Notes: generated from the sequence alone by a model not told the origin. A stretch of DNA of 64,000 bases from Rathayibacter sp. SW19 (GCF_030866825.1 NZ_CP133020.1:3286001-3350000); one strand, 5' to 3'. Shown: positions 43,130 through 52,328, numbered from the stretch's first letter. Translations and numbers: made by a program.

Positions 43130-45513
43130 TAGCGGATCTCCGTAGCGAAGGTCGCAAACCCGGCCCGGCGCATCGCCGCCGCGACCGCAGCCGTATTGTC
43201 CAGCTCCGCGAGCGCGATCATCGCGCCGCCCCCGCCCCCGCCGGTCAGTTTGGCGCCGAGCGCGCCGGCGCGCCGCGCGACGTCCACCAGCATTTCCAGT
43301 TCTGGGCTCGAAACTTGCAGCGCGTTCAGAAGCCCGTGGTTGATGTTCATCAGATCGCCGAGCTGCGCAATGTCACCGCGACCCAGGGCATCCGCGCCGG
43401 CACGTGCAATCGTGTCGATCTGCGCGAAGATTGCATCATAGAGGGATGACCATCGGTCGCGACCCGCGCGTACGTTCTCGACGGTGCGCGACGTCAGCGA
43501 ACGCACGCCGCTCAGCCCGATGATCACCGGAATCGGATGCGGTGGCACCACCGGCACGATCTGCGGCGCGCGCTCGGCATCCGCTCGCCGAAACAGAATC
43601 GGCTTGCCGAAGGTCGCGACCGTATTGTCGATGCCGGATGGCGTGCCATGCACGATCCTTTCGCACTCGAAGGCGATCGCGTTCACGGCGGCGTCGTCGA
43701 TGGGAATTCCGCAGCAGTCGGCGACGGCGCGGATCAGCGCGACCGCCTGCGCTGCGGATGCGCCAAGCCCGCTCGCGCGCGGCAGATCTGCGAATACCTC
43801 GACCCGGATGCCCTCGCCTCCAACACCCAACTGCTGCGCGACCAGTGCGAGTACCCGAGAGGACAGCTCCGCTACGGCAGGAGTCGGTGAGCCGGGCTCC
43901 TCCTGGGGGAAAGACAATTCGACCACGCCTCGCTGCCGCACCGCGCGCGCGTGGATCCCCAGGGCGATCGGCGCTGCAACCGCGTGCGCACCGTAGACCA
44001 CGGCATGCTCGCCGAACAGAATGATCTTGCCGAAACCGGAGTGCATGACAGCTGCGGACATTGCTGCAGCGCTCGCGCCCGGATCGGATGCTGCCGTCTC
44101 GCCGGCGACCGATTCCGCGTCACCAGAAGCCGATTCGGTCACCTCGGCAACGGATGCCGATGACCCCGCATCGCGCGTTGCCGACTGGCCCTTCTCACTC
44201 GCACTCGCCGCCTCGGCACGCGCCCGCTCAACCTGCACCCCCTCGAGGATGCGCCGCGCCTTCCACACCTTGATGTCACCGCCGGCGACCAGCCGGTCAA
44301 CCACCGTGTCGAATAGGGCTCCCGTCGCACCGGCTGCGACCGCGACACTGCGCGCGTGCAACCGCATGTGCCCAGGCTGGATCCCCTCGGTCGACAGCGC
44401 CTTGAGCGCCGCCAGATTCTGCGCCAGCCCGACGGCGGCCATCACCTCAGCGAGCTCCGCCGCAGTCTCAACCCCGAGGATCGAATTCGCGATCCGCACG
44501 ACCGGATTCGACTCGACCTGCCCGCCGACGGTGCCGACCTTCAAAGGAATCGTGAGCTCCCCGACGAGGTTGCCATCGGCATCCGTCTGCCACGCGGTCA
44601 GCGGCGCATAGACCCCGCCCCGCGCCGCATATGCGTGAGCGGACGCCTCGATCGCGCGCCAATCGTTGCCGGTGGCGATCGCAACGGCGTCGATGCCGTT
44701 CATGATGCCCTTGTTGTGGGTGGTGGCACGATAGCGGTCCATCGCGGCGAACTCATTCGCCCGCACAACCCCGTCGCGCACCTGTTCGCCGGTGAACTGG
44801 CCCGATTCCAATCGCTGGGCCGGAATGACCGCTCGGGCGTGCACCAGTGCACGGTCGGCAAGGTTCGACAGGATCCGCAGAAACACCCGCCCGCCGCTGA
44901 TCTGCTCGATCAGCGGCGCGACGGCCTCGCACATGGTGTTGACCAAGTTGGCGCCCATCGCGTCACGACTGTCGACGATCAGGTGCACGACGAGCAATTC
45001 GCCGTCATGCGCGGTTGCGCCATGGAGAAGCACCTCGATGCCGGTTGCGCCTCCACCGCGTGCCACCATGTTCGGATGCTGCCGGTTCGCCAGCTCGAGA
45101 ATCTCGCCTGCACGTTCGAGCAGCCGCTCCCGCGCCGCCGCGGGGTCGGGCACGCTCAACACTTGAACCTGCCCGAGGATCATCGGTGTCTGCGCGATGC
45201 TGGTGAATCCGCCTGCCCGCCGAACGAGTCGTGCCGCCGAACTGACCGCGGCAATGATCGAGGGTTCCTCGACCACCATGGGCACCAGGTAGTCCCGCCC
45301 GTTGATTTGAAAGTTCAGGCCGAGCCCAAGCGGCATCGAGAACACGCCGATGACGTTCTCGGTCAGGCGATCGGCCTGTTCCGTGTCGAGTCGATAGCTG
45401 CCATCGGCCAATGCCTCGAAGTCCGCGTCGTTGACGATCCCGCGCTCATGGAGCACGCGCCACCGCTCCGCGACGCTGAGTTGGTAGAACTTCGGGATGC
45501 GGGAGTCAGTCAC
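43129..45513 (-). CDS. Fused HMG-CoA reductase (class II) - mevalonate kinase
   Basis: A 794-residue fusion of two consecutive mevalonate-pathway enzymes. Residues 1-430 are class II HMG-CoA reductase: ENVIGVFSMPLGLGLNF, with catalytic residues predicted at Glu83, Lys268 (HNKGIMNG), Asp284 (GND) and His382 (PGHMRLHAR). Residues about 431-487 are a Ser/Ala/Glu-rich linker. Residues 490-794 are mevalonate kinase: Lys496 in FGKIILFGEHAVVYG, ATP loop GLGASAAQA, catalytic Asp629 in SGIDNTV, and LTGGGGGGAM. No stop, frameshift or internal ribosome site separates the halves. The TAG stop is made by the IS630 target TA plus the IS end, so a few terminal residues may be lost. It overlaps the phosphomevalonate kinase gene by 4 nt. 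Confidence 0.92.
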   Translation of the reverse strand: MTDSRIPKFYQLSVAERWRVLHERGIVNDADFEALADGSYRLDTEQADRLTENVIGVFSMPLGLGLNFQINGRDYLVPMVVEEPSIIAAVSSAARLVRRAGGFTSIAQTPMILGQVQVLSVPDPAAARERLLERAGEILELANRQHPNMVARGGGATGIEVLLHGATAHDGELLVVHLIVDSRDAMGANLVNTMCEAVAPLIEQISGGRVFLRILSNLADRALVHARAVIPAQRLESGQFTGEQVRDGVVRANEFAAMDRYRATTHNKGIMNGIDAVAIATGNDWRAIEASAHAYAARGGVYAPLTAWQTDADGNLVGELTIPLKVGTVGGQVESNPVVRIANSILGVETAAELAEVMAAVGLAQNLAALKALSTEGIQPGHMRLHARSVAVAAGATGALFDTVVDRLVAGGDIKVWKARRILEGVQVERARAEAASASEKGQSATRDAGSSASVAEVTESASGDAESVAGETAASDPGASAAAMSAAVMHSGFGKIILFGEHAVVYGAHAVAAPIALGIHARAVRQRGVVELSFPQEEPGSPTPAVAELSSRVLALVAQQLGVGGEGIRVEVFADLPRASGLGASAAQAVALIRAVADCCGIPIDDAAVNAIAFECERIVHGTPSGIDNTVATFGKPILFRRADAERAPQIVPVVPPHPIPVIIGLSGVRSLTSRTVENVRAGRDRWSSLYDAIFAQIDTIARAGADALGRGDIAQLGDLMNINHGLLNALQVSSPELEMLVDVARRAGALGAKLTGGGGGGAMIALAELDNTAAVAAAMRRAGFATFATEIR

Positions 45514-46682
45514 AATGCGCCCTCCGTTTCACTGCGGCGGCCGCGGCCGAACGAGCCGGCGGCGGGCGCGTCCGCACGTGGCGACTGCTCGACCCGCACT
45601 CCGGGCGCACCGAATCCGAGCGGGACCGTCTGAATCCCCGCCTCCCGAAGAGCGGATGCGACGGCCGTCGCATTCACGCCCCTGCTGGCGAAGACCAGCC
45701 CGACGTCGCCGCCACCGGCACCAGACGTCTTGAACACGCCACCGCTCGCGGCGACCAGGCTGCGCAGCCGGAGGTGCTCGTCCGTGATGATCCCAGCGTC
45801 GGCATGCGAGTCGAGCGCGATCAGAGCATCGCAATACCGATCGGCGAGCGTGAGAAATGCGTCAGCCGAGGACAGCGCCGCAGCAGCTTGGCCCGCCAGA
45901 CCGGCCAGCCGGTCAAGGTCGGCGGCGTGGCCGGCTGGATCACGGCGACCGTATTCCGCGACCCGTCCAACCAGCTCGGTGCTGCTACTGCCGGTTCCGG
46001 TCGTCACCACTCGCAGTTCGAGGTCGTCCGGCCACCGTTGCCGGATCACCTCCGCGCCAGGAGCTGCTCCCGACGTGCCGGTGAATGTGATCAACCCCCC
46101 GCTGCAACTGGCCGCGACGTCGCCGCCGCTGCCTGCGCCGCCCTGCGCCGCGCGGTGGCTGGTCGTCGCGCAGTCGAGAAGCTCGCTCGGAGTCAGGCGC
46201 AACCGGTGAGCAGCAGCCAGCGCCGTCGTCAACGCTGCGGCAACAGCGGCGCTCGAGCCGAGACCGAGCTTGTGGCTCCGATGCCAGAACGCTGCGGTGT
46301 CAATGGTCACCGTCAACCCGGTCGGAGACTCGACCGCCATTGCTGCGGCAGTGCGTCTCACCGCGTCGAAGACGCGCAACCGCTCGCGGGTGGCCGCGTC
46401 CAGGGCGATCGGCAGCGACCCGTCGGCTTCCAAGACACACCCGGCGATGCCGATTGCTGGGGCGATGACTCGCCAACGCTCGGGTTCCGCGGCCCCGCTG
46501 GGCGCAGCATCCGCCGTGGTCACAGTCACGTGCGCCCGCCGATCAACGGCCGTCAACAGCGCCGGCGCGCCATGCAAGACGGCGTATTCACCGAGCAGAA
46601 AGAGCTTGCCCGGCGCCGATGCCGTGATCCTGCCGCTGGCGCTGCCGCTGCCGCTGGCGCTTGCGGTCGCGGCCGTCATCAT
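45510..46682 (-). CDS. mvaK2: Phosphomevalonate kinase
   Basis: A 390-residue GHMP kinase that phosphorylates 5-phosphomevalonate. Motif 1 is ITASAPGKLFLLGEYAVLHGAPALLTAVDRRA, motif 2 HKLGLGSSAAVAAALTTALAAAH, and motif 3 KTSGAGGGDVGLVFA. The N-terminal EYAVLHG and total length fit bacterial Pmk rather than mevalonate kinase. It overlaps by 4 nt both mvaD upstream and the HMGR-mevalonate kinase fusion downstream, so the operon is translationally coupled. Confidence 0.9.
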   Translation of the reverse strand: MMTAATASASGSGSASGRITASAPGKLFLLGEYAVLHGAPALLTAVDRRAHVTVTTADAAPSGAAEPERWRVIAPAIGIAGCVLEADGSLPIALDAATRERLRVFDAVRRTAAAMAVESPTGLTVTIDTAAFWHRSHKLGLGSSAAVAAALTTALAAAHRLRLTPSELLDCATTSHRAAQGGAGSGGDVAASCSGGLITFTGTSGAAPGAEVIRQRWPDDLELRVVTTGTGSSSTELVGRVAEYGRRDPAGHAADLDRLAGLAGQAAAALSSADAFLTLADRYCDALIALDSHADAGIITDEHLRLRSLVAASGGVFKTSGAGGGDVGLVFASRGVNATAVASALREAGIQTVPLGFGAPGVRVEQSPRADAPAAGSFGRGRRSETEGAL

Positions 46683-47701
46683 GTCTCCACCAGCTGGGCG
46701 GCGCCGCCCAGCCCGCTGACGCGCACGTCAGCAACACCGGGAACTGCCGCGAGCGCTGCGGCGACGGTCGCGGCATCCGCTGGAGCGCAGACCGCCTTGA
46801 CCTGTGGCCCTGCGTCGATCGTGAAGTAGGTCGGCACCCCGTCTGCGCGCAGCCGTCGCACGGTGTGCATGGCCGCAACGGTGGCGGCGTTCCAGTAGAT
46901 GAGTGCAGGGCGCGTCGTCAACATGAGTGCGTGCAACTTGAGGCAGCTGTACTCGGAGAGCTCGCCGAGCGCGCCGAAGTCGCGAGCCGCGATCGCAGCG
47001 CGCATGCCGGCCAGATCGTCTTCTGCACGCTCGACCCATGCGCCGAAGAACGGCGACGTCGCAGAGCTCGCACCCATGCCGGCGCCCGATGACACGGATT
47101 TTGCCGCGTGGTCTGTAATTGCGACGACGACGCTCAGCGGCCAGGTTTCAGCATCCAGCAGGGGTTCTGCGAAAGCATCGGAGCCGTCTGCCGCGCTTCC
47201 GACGTGCATTTCGACGTAGCCGCCGAAGATCGATCGAGCCGCCGACCCCGACCCCTGTCGTGCGAGGATCGACAGTTCGCGGTCGTGCAACTCCAGGCCG
47301 GCCGCGTGCGACGCGGCCACGGCGAGTGCCGCAAATCCGGATGCCGACGAGGCCAACCCTGCCCCCGTCGGAAAGTCGTTCGACGAGCTGACCGACGCGC
47401 TGGCGTTCAGTCCAGCGCGTTCGCGCACGCGCTCGAGCACACGCCAAACCCTGCTGTCAACGCCGACCTCGCCGGGCTGACCGTTGAGAATGAACGTGTC
47501 GGCGCGGCGCATGCGCGGATCGGGCACGCCCGCATCGAACGTGACCCACGTGTCGGTGCTGAGCGCATCCAACGTGATCGAGATCGACCCGACGGCGGGG
47601 AGGTTCAGGGCGCGCTCCCGCTTGCCCCAGTACTTGATCAGGGCGATATTGCTGTGCGCACGCGCGTGTGCGGTGGTCTCACCGCCGATGGTTTTGACCA
47701 C
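46679..47701 (-). CDS. mvaD: Diphosphomevalonate decarboxylase
   Basis: A 340-residue GHMP-family enzyme that makes isopentenyl diphosphate from 5-diphosphomevalonate. Diagnostic are HSNIALIKYWGKR at residues 16-28, NDFPTGAGLASSASGFAALAVAAS near 110, SSGAGMGASSATSPFF near 215, and FTIDAGPQVKAVC near the C-terminus. It is the promoter-proximal gene of the minus-strand mevalonate unit and is divergent from the HMG-CoA synthase gene (183-nt gap). Confidence 0.95.
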   Translation of the reverse strand: MVKTIGGETTAHARAHSNIALIKYWGKRERALNLPAVGSISITLDALSTDTWVTFDAGVPDPRMRRADTFILNGQPGEVGVDSRVWRVLERVRERAGLNASASVSSSNDFPTGAGLASSASGFAALAVAASHAAGLELHDRELSILARQGSGSAARSIFGGYVEMHVGSAADGSDAFAEPLLDAETWPLSVVVAITDHAAKSVSSGAGMGASSATSPFFGAWVERAEDDLAGMRAAIAARDFGALGELSEYSCLKLHALMLTTRPALIYWNAATVAAMHTVRRLRADGVPTYFTIDAGPQVKAVCAPADAATVAAALAAVPGVADVRVSGLGGAAQLVET

Positions 47702-47884
47702 AGAGGTGCTCCGATCGCCTACGGTGAATTCTAGCGACCGGTGCGCGGCACGGCGGAATCTCGATGATCAGTGCCGCGAAACCACGGCGACGTCAAAGGG
47801 CGCGCTGATCGATTGCTAAAATTGGCCAAGCAATTGGGCTCCCGTTGTGGGGGCATCCCAGCACGAGACCGGGAATGATAACCG

Positions 47885-49381
47885 TTGACATCAGGAATTA
47901 GTGGGCTGTCGCTGTACCTCCCTTCTTATCGGGTGCAGTTGGAGGACTGGTGTCGCTGGAATGACGAGCCGTGGAACAAGGTGCGCAGCGTCGTTGGACG
48001 CTCGTTCCGCATGCGCGGCCCCCACCAGAGCGTTTACACGATGGCGGCGAACGCCGTCTGGCGCCTGATCCGCGACTACGACGTCGACCCGCGCCGGGTC
48101 GGCTTCCTTGCGCTTGGTACGGAGTCCTCTAGTGACAACTCCGCAGGCGCGGTAATCATCAAGGGCATGATCAACGATGCACTGCGTGCGAACGGCATGC
48201 CCGAACTCGGCAGGGACTGCGAGGTGCCCGAGTTCAAACAGGCCTGCTTGGGCGGCGTTTACGGGCTGAAGGGCGCGCTGCGCTATCTTGCCACGGACGG
48301 GGTGGGCCGGCAGGCCATCGTGGTCGGCGCCGACGTCGCAGAGTATGCGATCGGGTCGAGCGGCGAACCGACGCAGGGTGCTGGCGCCGTTGCGATGCTC
48401 GTCGAAGGTGACGCGAAACTGCTTGAGATCGATCTGGCGGGTGCCGGCAGTGATTCCGACTACCGGGTGGTCGACTTCCGCAAACCGTTCGCCCGCTTCC
48501 GCCAGCCGCCGCGCGACGACGGCCAGATGCAGGATCTACCGGTCTTCAACGGCCGCTATTCGACCAGCTGCTACATCGATGCGACCCACCATGCCATGGC
48601 GATGATGCTCGGCAAGCGCCCCGGTCGCGCCGTCGACTATTTCGACGAGGTCGATGCGGTATTCATGCACCGGCCTTATCACCGGATGCCCGCAACCGGC
48701 TGGGTGATGTCCTATCTGTTTGCGCTCGCCGCCGACGGCGAAGCAGGTCAGGCCACGCTGCGCGGCTACTGCGCAGACGCCGGCGTGGATGCGGACGGCC
48801 TGATCGCCGAGTTGCTGGCACCGTCGCCGTTCCGTCACGATGACGCGCACATCGGCGAAGACACCGGTGAGGTGTTCCCGCTTTCTCGGAAGCTGCGTCA
48901 GTACCTGGTGCGCACCGAGGCCTGGAAGCGTCTCGTCGACGACAAGCTCGGGCTCGGCTCCGACCTGATGCGCGATCTCGGCAATCTGTACACGGCCGCG
49001 CTGCCCGCCTGGCTGGCCGCTGGTTTGTGGCAGGCGCAGGCAGACGACGTCGAAGTCGGCGGGCAGGAGTGGCTCGCCCTCGGCTATGGCAGCGGCGACG
49101 CTGCCGAGGCGCTGCCGATGCGAGTGGCGGCCGACTGGCGGGATGCCGCGCGTCGTATCAACATCGACACGGCACTGGCTGCCCCAACGGTCGATCTCAC
49201 CGAAGAGCAGTATTTGTCGCTGCACGAGGGTCGCACGGCCGGCTTCGTCGCAGCACCCACCACGGCGGGTTTCGTCGTCGACCATGTCGGCGCCACGAAC
49301 ACCCCCGAATTCGCCGACCTCGGCATCGAGTACTACCGGTTCGTCGAAGCCCCCGCCGTGCGCACCCCGTCGGTCGAGTAG
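47885..49381 (+). CDS. mvaS: Hydroxymethylglutaryl-CoA synthase
   Basis: A 498-residue thiolase-superfamily enzyme condensing acetyl-CoA and acetoacetyl-CoA. Candidate catalytic residues are Glu80 (LALGTESSSDNSAG), Cys121 (EFKQACLGGVYGLKG) and the His of AVFMHRPYHRMPATGW. It is longer than the roughly 390-residue Gram-positive MvaS, with an extended C-terminal region. The TTG at 47885 is the only start that includes SGISGLSLYLPSYRV, but its ribosome site is weak. The last residues PSVE and the stop codon come from a 29-bp repeat unit that continues downstream. Confidence 0.88.
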   Translation: MTSGISGLSLYLPSYRVQLEDWCRWNDEPWNKVRSVVGRSFRMRGPHQSVYTMAANAVWRLIRDYDVDPRRVGFLALGTESSSDNSAGAVIIKGMINDALRANGMPELGRDCEVPEFKQACLGGVYGLKGALRYLATDGVGRQAIVVGADVAEYAIGSSGEPTQGAGAVAMLVEGDAKLLEIDLAGAGSDSDYRVVDFRKPFARFRQPPRDDGQMQDLPVFNGRYSTSCYIDATHHAMAMMLGKRPGRAVDYFDEVDAVFMHRPYHRMPATGWVMSYLFALAADGEAGQATLRGYCADAGVDADGLIAELLAPSPFRHDDAHIGEDTGEVFPLSRKLRQYLVRTEAWKRLVDDKLGLGSDLMRDLGNLYTAALPAWLAAGLWQAQADDVEVGGQEWLALGYGSGDAAEALPMRVAADWRDAARRINIDTALAAPTVDLTEEQYLSLHEGRTAGFVAAPTTAGFVVDHVGATNTPEFADLGIEYYRFVEAPAVRTPSVE

Positions 49382-49624
49382 CGCGCGAGCACACCTCGTC
49401 GGTCGAGTAGCGCGCGAGCACACCTCGTCGGTCGAGTAGCCCGCGAGCGCAGCGAGCAGGCGTATCAAGACCCCGCGACCCGTGGTGTGAGGTCTCGATA
49501 CACTCGCTGGCGCTCGCTACTCGACCACCAAGCTCGTTGGTCGAGTAGCCCGCGAGCGCAGCGAGCAGGCGTATCGAGACCCGTTACCAGGTCTCGATAC
49601 GCTCGTTCCTCGCTACTCGACCAC
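49368..49624. repeat. Palindromic intergenic repeat cluster with a 29-bp tandem unit
   Basis: A 29-bp unit beginning CGTCGGTCGAGTAGC occurs at 49368, 49397 and (diverging) 49426. It is followed by inverted copies of GGTCGAGTAGC...CGTATCGAGACC facing GGTCTCGATACGCTCG...CTACTCGACC. The same core recurs at 59987-60130. Such palindromes are common between genes in Microbacteriaceae-like genomes. It lies after mvaS and could act as a terminator. It fills the otherwise gene-free space to 49686. Confidence 0.8.
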
Positions 49625-49686
49625 CGAGACGCGCTGAAGCCGGCCGCTCCTCGCACTGACGGGCTGCAACCGGCAGAATTGGGCAC

Positions 49687-50547
49687 ATGTCGCATACGCC
49701 GCCCTCGCTCCACGAAGATCGTCGTCGCACGTTGAAAGCAGACTGCTCACAGTGCGTTGGGTTGTGTTGTGTTGCCCTGGCCTACGCGAAATCGGCCGAC
49801 TTCGGCTACGACAAGCCCGCGGGCGAGCCGTGCGTGAACCTGCAGGATGACTTTCGTTGCGGCATCCACCCGAACCTGCGGGAACGCGGATTCAAGGGCT
49901 GCACCACCTTCGACTGCTTCGGAGCCGGTCAGAAAGTCACTCAGACAACGTTCGGCGGTCGCAACTGGCGCGATGCGGCAGAGACCCGCGGGCCTATGTT
50001 CGCGGTGTTCCCGGTCATGCGACAGTTGCACGAGATGCTCTGGTATCTCGAGGCCGCGCGGGCGGCACCGCAGGCGGCGCCCCTTTACGACGAGCTCGAC
50101 CGGGTGCGAACCGCGACCGAACTGCTGACCACGGGCTCGGCAGAATCAATCCTCGCCCTTGACGTGGCTGCGCACCGGCAGAGCGTCAACGCCGTCCTCG
50201 CGCGGGGTAGCGAACTCGTACGTGCCGGCGCTCACAGCGTCGGCACACCTCCGGTGCCGAAGAAGTTCCATCCCGGTGCAGACCTCATCGGGGCCTCTGC
50301 TCGGGGCATCGATCTGCGCGGTGCGAACCTCCGTGGCGCGCTATTCATCGCGACTGACCTGCGTGATACGGATCTCAGCAGAGCGGATGTGCTCGGCGCG
50401 GATTTCAGAGACGCTCGCGTCGGCGGCTCAAACCTTTCCGAGACCCTGTATCTGACGCAATTCCAGGTGAATGCGGCGATCGGCGACGCCGCAACGCGAC
50501 TACCGTTCTGGGCTGACCGTCCGGCGCACTGGGCGGATGCCGCATGA
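49687..50547 (+). CDS. Cys-rich pentapeptide-repeat protein
   Basis: A 286-residue protein. Residues 1-80 are Cys-rich (CSQCVGLCCVAL, FRCGIHPNLRERGFKGCTTFDCFG), resembling a zinc or iron-sulfur binding module. The C-terminal part (about 200-255) has five or six A(D/N)LxG pentapeptide repeats (ADLIGASARGIDLRGANLRGALFIATDLRDTDLSRADVLGADF), which form a right-handed beta-helix. Similar actinobacterial proteins are uncharacterised. The stop overlaps the following membrane-protein ATG by 4 nt, implying co-expression. Confidence 0.8.
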   Translation: MSHTPPSLHEDRRRTLKADCSQCVGLCCVALAYAKSADFGYDKPAGEPCVNLQDDFRCGIHPNLRERGFKGCTTFDCFGAGQKVTQTTFGGRNWRDAAETRGPMFAVFPVMRQLHEMLWYLEAARAAPQAAPLYDELDRVRTATELLTTGSAESILALDVAAHRQSVNAVLARGSELVRAGAHSVGTPPVPKKFHPGADLIGASARGIDLRGANLRGALFIATDLRDTDLSRADVLGADFRDARVGGSNLSETLYLTQFQVNAAIGDAATRLPFWADRPAHWADAA

Positions 50548-51227
50548 GGATCGTTTTCGCGCTCCTCCGAGCGATCGCCGGGATCGCAATCATTGCTGCG
50601 ATCATCGCACAGCTCAGTACGAGCATCAGCTTCTGGCTGGGCAGCGGGGTCACCGACTTGACGACACAAATCACCAACTACTTCAGCTTCTTCACCATTG
50701 ACTCGAACGCGCTGGCCGCTATCGTGCTCCTGATCGGAGCCGTGATCCTGGTGACCAGCAGGGGCGCTGACCCGAAATGGTTCACGCTGGTGCGGGCATC
50801 CGTCGTCACCTATATGGTCGTGACCGGCATCGTGTACAACCTGCTGCTGCGCGGCATCGAACTGCCGCAGGGTGTGACGGTGCAGTGGTCGAACGAGATT
50901 CTGCACGTGATTGCGCCGATCTATCTGCTGCTGGACTGGCTGCTGGCCCCGGGCCGCAGCCCGCTGCGGGGCGGCGCCGTGCTGAAGATCTTGATCTTCC
51001 CTCTGGTCTGGGTGGCGTACACCATGCTGCGTGCGCCAGTGACCGAAGACCCGATCCGCCACCAGGCCTACTGGTACCCCTACCCGTTCCTGGATCCGCA
51101 CAACTCGGCGGAAGGCTTCCTCAGCGTCGCTTTCTACATTGTGCTGATCGCGGCCGTGATCGGGTTGGTCGCTGCCGGGATCGCGTGGATCTCGCGGCGC
51201 CGCAGGATCGGCGCCCGAACGCGTTGA
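50544..51227 (+). CDS. Pr6Pr family membrane protein
   Basis: A 227-residue protein with about six hydrophobic helices, matching the Pr6Pr (FAR-17a/AIG1-like) family: IAIIAAIIAQLSTSISFWLG, TNYFSFFTIDSNALAAIVLLIGA, and the late signature YTMLRAPVTEDPIRHQAYWYPYPFLDP. Function is unknown for bacterial members. It overlaps the pentapeptide gene by 4 nt and converges on mogA. The C-terminus is short and Arg-rich. Confidence 0.85.
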   Translation: MRIVFALLRAIAGIAIIAAIIAQLSTSISFWLGSGVTDLTTQITNYFSFFTIDSNALAAIVLLIGAVILVTSRGADPKWFTLVRASVVTYMVVTGIVYNLLLRGIELPQGVTVQWSNEILHVIAPIYLLLDWLLAPGRSPLRGGAVLKILIFPLVWVAYTMLRAPVTEDPIRHQAYWYPYPFLDPHNSAEGFLSVAFYIVLIAAVIGLVAAGIAWISRRRRIGARTR

Positions 51228-51267
51228 CACTCCAGCCGGTAGAAATGACACTCCCGCGCTGAGATAA

Positions 51268-51768
51268 TCAGCGCCCGTGACCGGCGTGACCGCCGCCGAG
51301 CTGGTCTAGCACGTGATCCAGGATGCCGTCGAGCACGTCAAGGCCGTCCCGCACGCCACCGCTCGACCCGGGCAGGTTGACGACGAAGCTCCTGCCGGCG
51401 ATGCCTGCGTGCCCTCGCGTCAGGATCGCGGTCGGCGTCACTGCCGCACCCCGGCGACGCAGTTCCTCCATGAACCCGGGGATCTCGCGCTGCAGCAGCG
51501 GCGCTGTCGCCTCAGGAGTGCTGTCGGTCGGTGAGATTCCGGTGCCGCCGGTGGTGATGATCAGCGCTGGGCGGGCGGCCACGGCCGTTTCGAGCGCATC
51601 GGCCACGGCGCGGCCATCCGCAACGACGATCGGATTCTCCACGTTCCAGCCACGTTCACGCAGCCATGCGGTGATCACCGGACCGGTGCGATCCTCGTAG
51701 ACACCGGCCGCCGCCCGCGTGGATGCGACGATGACGACCGCCTGCCAGTGCCCGGTACCGGCGCTCAC
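51268..51768 (-). CDS. mogA: MogA/MoaB: molybdopterin adenylyltransferase
   Basis: A 166-residue protein that adenylates molybdopterin before molybdenum insertion. Key features are VVIVASTRAAAGVYEDRTGPVI at the start, the substrate-binding TTGGTGISPTDSTPEATAPLL near 80, and NLPGSSGGVRDGLDVL near 140. The start is GTG, preceded by GAGGA from the last unit of a tandem repeat at the moaC junction. MoaC, MoeA and MogA are encoded consecutively on the minus strand. Confidence 0.93.
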   Translation of the reverse strand: MSAGTGHWQAVVIVASTRAAAGVYEDRTGPVITAWLRERGWNVENPIVVADGRAVADALETAVAARPALIITTGGTGISPTDSTPEATAPLLQREIPGFMEELRRRGAAVTPTAILTRGHAGIAGRSFVVNLPGSSGGVRDGLDVLDGILDHVLDQLGGGHAGHGR

Positions 51769-51769
51769 T

Positions 51770-51823
51770 GTTGAATCCTCACGGTTGAATCCTCCACTGT
51801 TGAATCCTCACGGTTGAATCCTC
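51770..51823 (-). repeat. Four tandem copies of a ribosome-site/GTG module between moaC and mogA
   Basis: GTTGAATCCTC (plus strand) occurs at 51770, 51784, 51799 and 51813, at 14-15 nt spacing. On the coding strand each unit reads GAGGATTCAAC followed by GTG or AGTG, so every unit holds a possible Shine-Dalgarno and near-start codon. The moaC stop (TGA) lies in the first unit and the mogA GTG follows the last. It looks like slippage-driven expansion of the intergenic junction. Confidence 0.75.
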
Positions 51824-52328
51824 ACTGGCGACTCCAATCGCCGCTTTTGCCGCCCTGCTTTTCCAGCACCATGATGTCTGTGATGACGGCACGGTTGTCA
51901 ACCGCTTTGATCATGTCGTAGAGGGTCAACGCGGAGATGCTCGCCGCCGTCAGCGCTTCCATCTCCACACCGGTCACGGCGACGGTTGTTGCGGTCGCGA
52001 TGACCAGAACGTGATCTCCCTGCGGCTGGATGTCGACGGCGAGCTCGGTCAGCGGCAGCGGATGGCACAGCGGGATCAGCGACGACGTCTGCTTTGCGCC
52101 CATGATGCCGGCGATGCGGGCCGTGCCGATCGCTTCGCCCTTGGGCAGACTTCCGTCGGAGATTGCTGCGACGACATCCGGCCGGGTGATTACGACGGCC
52201 TGTGCGCGCGCCGTGCGTTTGGTGGGCGCCTTGTCCGTCACGTCGACCATGTGGGCGGAGCCGTCGGCTCGCAGGTGGGTGAGCCCCGCTCCTGTGCGTT
52301 GCGCGTCAGTGCTTGCCTCTTCAGGCAT
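51822..52328 (-). CDS. moaC: MoaC: cyclic pyranopterin monophosphate synthase
   Basis: A 168-residue enzyme that rearranges 3',8-cyclo-GTP into cPMP. Conserved segments are HMVDVTDKAPTKRTARAQ, GIMGAKQTSSLIPLCHPLPL, and GVEMEALTAASISALTLYDMIKAVD with the catalytic Lys/Asp region. The ATG at 52328 overlaps the moeA stop by 8 nt and has GGAGG 4 nt away; a longer frame (52346) lacks this. The partner MoaA is encoded at 3011-4048, in the other Moco block. Confidence 0.95.
   Translation of the reverse strand: MPEEASTDAQRTGAGLTHLRADGSAHMVDVTDKAPTKRTARAQAVVITRPDVVAAISDGSLPKGEAIGTARIAGIMGAKQTSSLIPLCHPLPLTELAVDIQPQGDHVLVIATATTVAVTGVEMEALTAASISALTLYDMIKAVDNRAVITDIMVLEKQGGKSGDWSRQ

Noticed and set aside
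44356..45633. 425-residue plus-strand frame
   Set aside because: Antisense to the HMG-CoA reductase half of the fusion.
49368..49624. Possible CRISPR array from regularly spaced repeats
   Set aside because: The 29-bp units are directly adjacent with no spacers, and the rest are palindromic intergenic repeats; no cas genes occur.
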